Shown here: in pieces, positions 6,049 to 6,099 of the stretch
Layout of the letters: each line of letters starts with the position of its first letter
Position numbering within the stretch: the first letter of the stretch is position 1
NCBI GenBank assembly: GCA_002340305.1
Contig: DDLU01000064.1
Span: 1 to 6,099, forward strand
From: Desulfovibrio sp. UBA2564
Lineage (GTDB): Bacteria; Desulfobacterota; Desulfovibrionia; Desulfovibrionales; Desulfovibrionaceae
DNA: 6,099 nt
Reading direction: 5' to 3'
Translations under genes and position numbers: made by a program
The notes under the pieces: model-generated
Seen by the model: the letters and a program-made list of their open reading frames with translations, nothing else
Database searches by the model: none
What the model was told of the DNA's origin: nothing

Positions 6049-6099
6049 GGATCGGCCTTAAGCAGTTGATATGGTATTAACATCCAAAATAAATTTTCA

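Noticed and set aside
6037..6099. Sigma-70 promoter for gdhA
   Set aside because: AT-rich segments occur, but no -35 and -10 pair with proper spacing could be found before the window ends.

Overview
The window looks like chromosomal DNA from a mesophilic, probably marine, sulfate-reducing bacterium of the Desulfovibrio/Maridesulfovibrio group. I infer this from the gene set (a DAK2/DhaL-type kinase of the FakA family, a receiver-ATP-grasp fusion protein, a hexameric NADP-type glutamate dehydrogenase), the moderate base composition, and a palindromic intergenic repeat that resembles ones I associate with that group. The taxonomic call is an inference from memory, not a search result. There are no tRNA or rRNA genes, CRISPR arrays, transposases or phage genes.

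All four protein genes lie on the minus strand, so transcription runs from high to low coordinates. From right to left: gdhA (4690-6036) has a perfect Shine-Dalgarno and encodes a complete glutamate dehydrogenase. Directly after its stop codon lies an imperfect palindrome of about 120 bp (4569-4691) with a very strong inner hairpin. Next comes a large gene (1560-4550, 996 codons) for a multidomain protein: a degenerate receiver-like domain, an intact receiver domain, a helical linker, a PEP-synthase/PPDK-type ATP-grasp domain, and a conserved-looking C-terminal region. It has no recognisable phosphohistidine or PEP-binding TIM-barrel domain. It ends in an intrinsic terminator (1484-1503). Then follows a small STAS-domain protein (939-1427) with the conserved phosphorylatable serine and its own terminator (883-916).

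After an intergenic stretch of 394 bp (545-938), which holds a possible structured RNA and an AT-rich promoter region, the 5' part of a DhaL/FakA-like kinase gene (1-544) runs off the left edge.

The genes do not form an obvious single pathway. gdhA is housekeeping nitrogen/carbon metabolism. The receiver-ATP-grasp protein and the STAS protein both look like signal-transduction components separated by terminators, so they are probably separately regulated. The most interesting object is the receiver-ATP-grasp protein: it combines phosphorelay input with a nucleotide-binding phosphotransfer domain that lacks the usual acceptor domains, so its substrate is unknown. The possible RNA at 685-846 and the palindrome after gdhA are the main non-coding points of interest.
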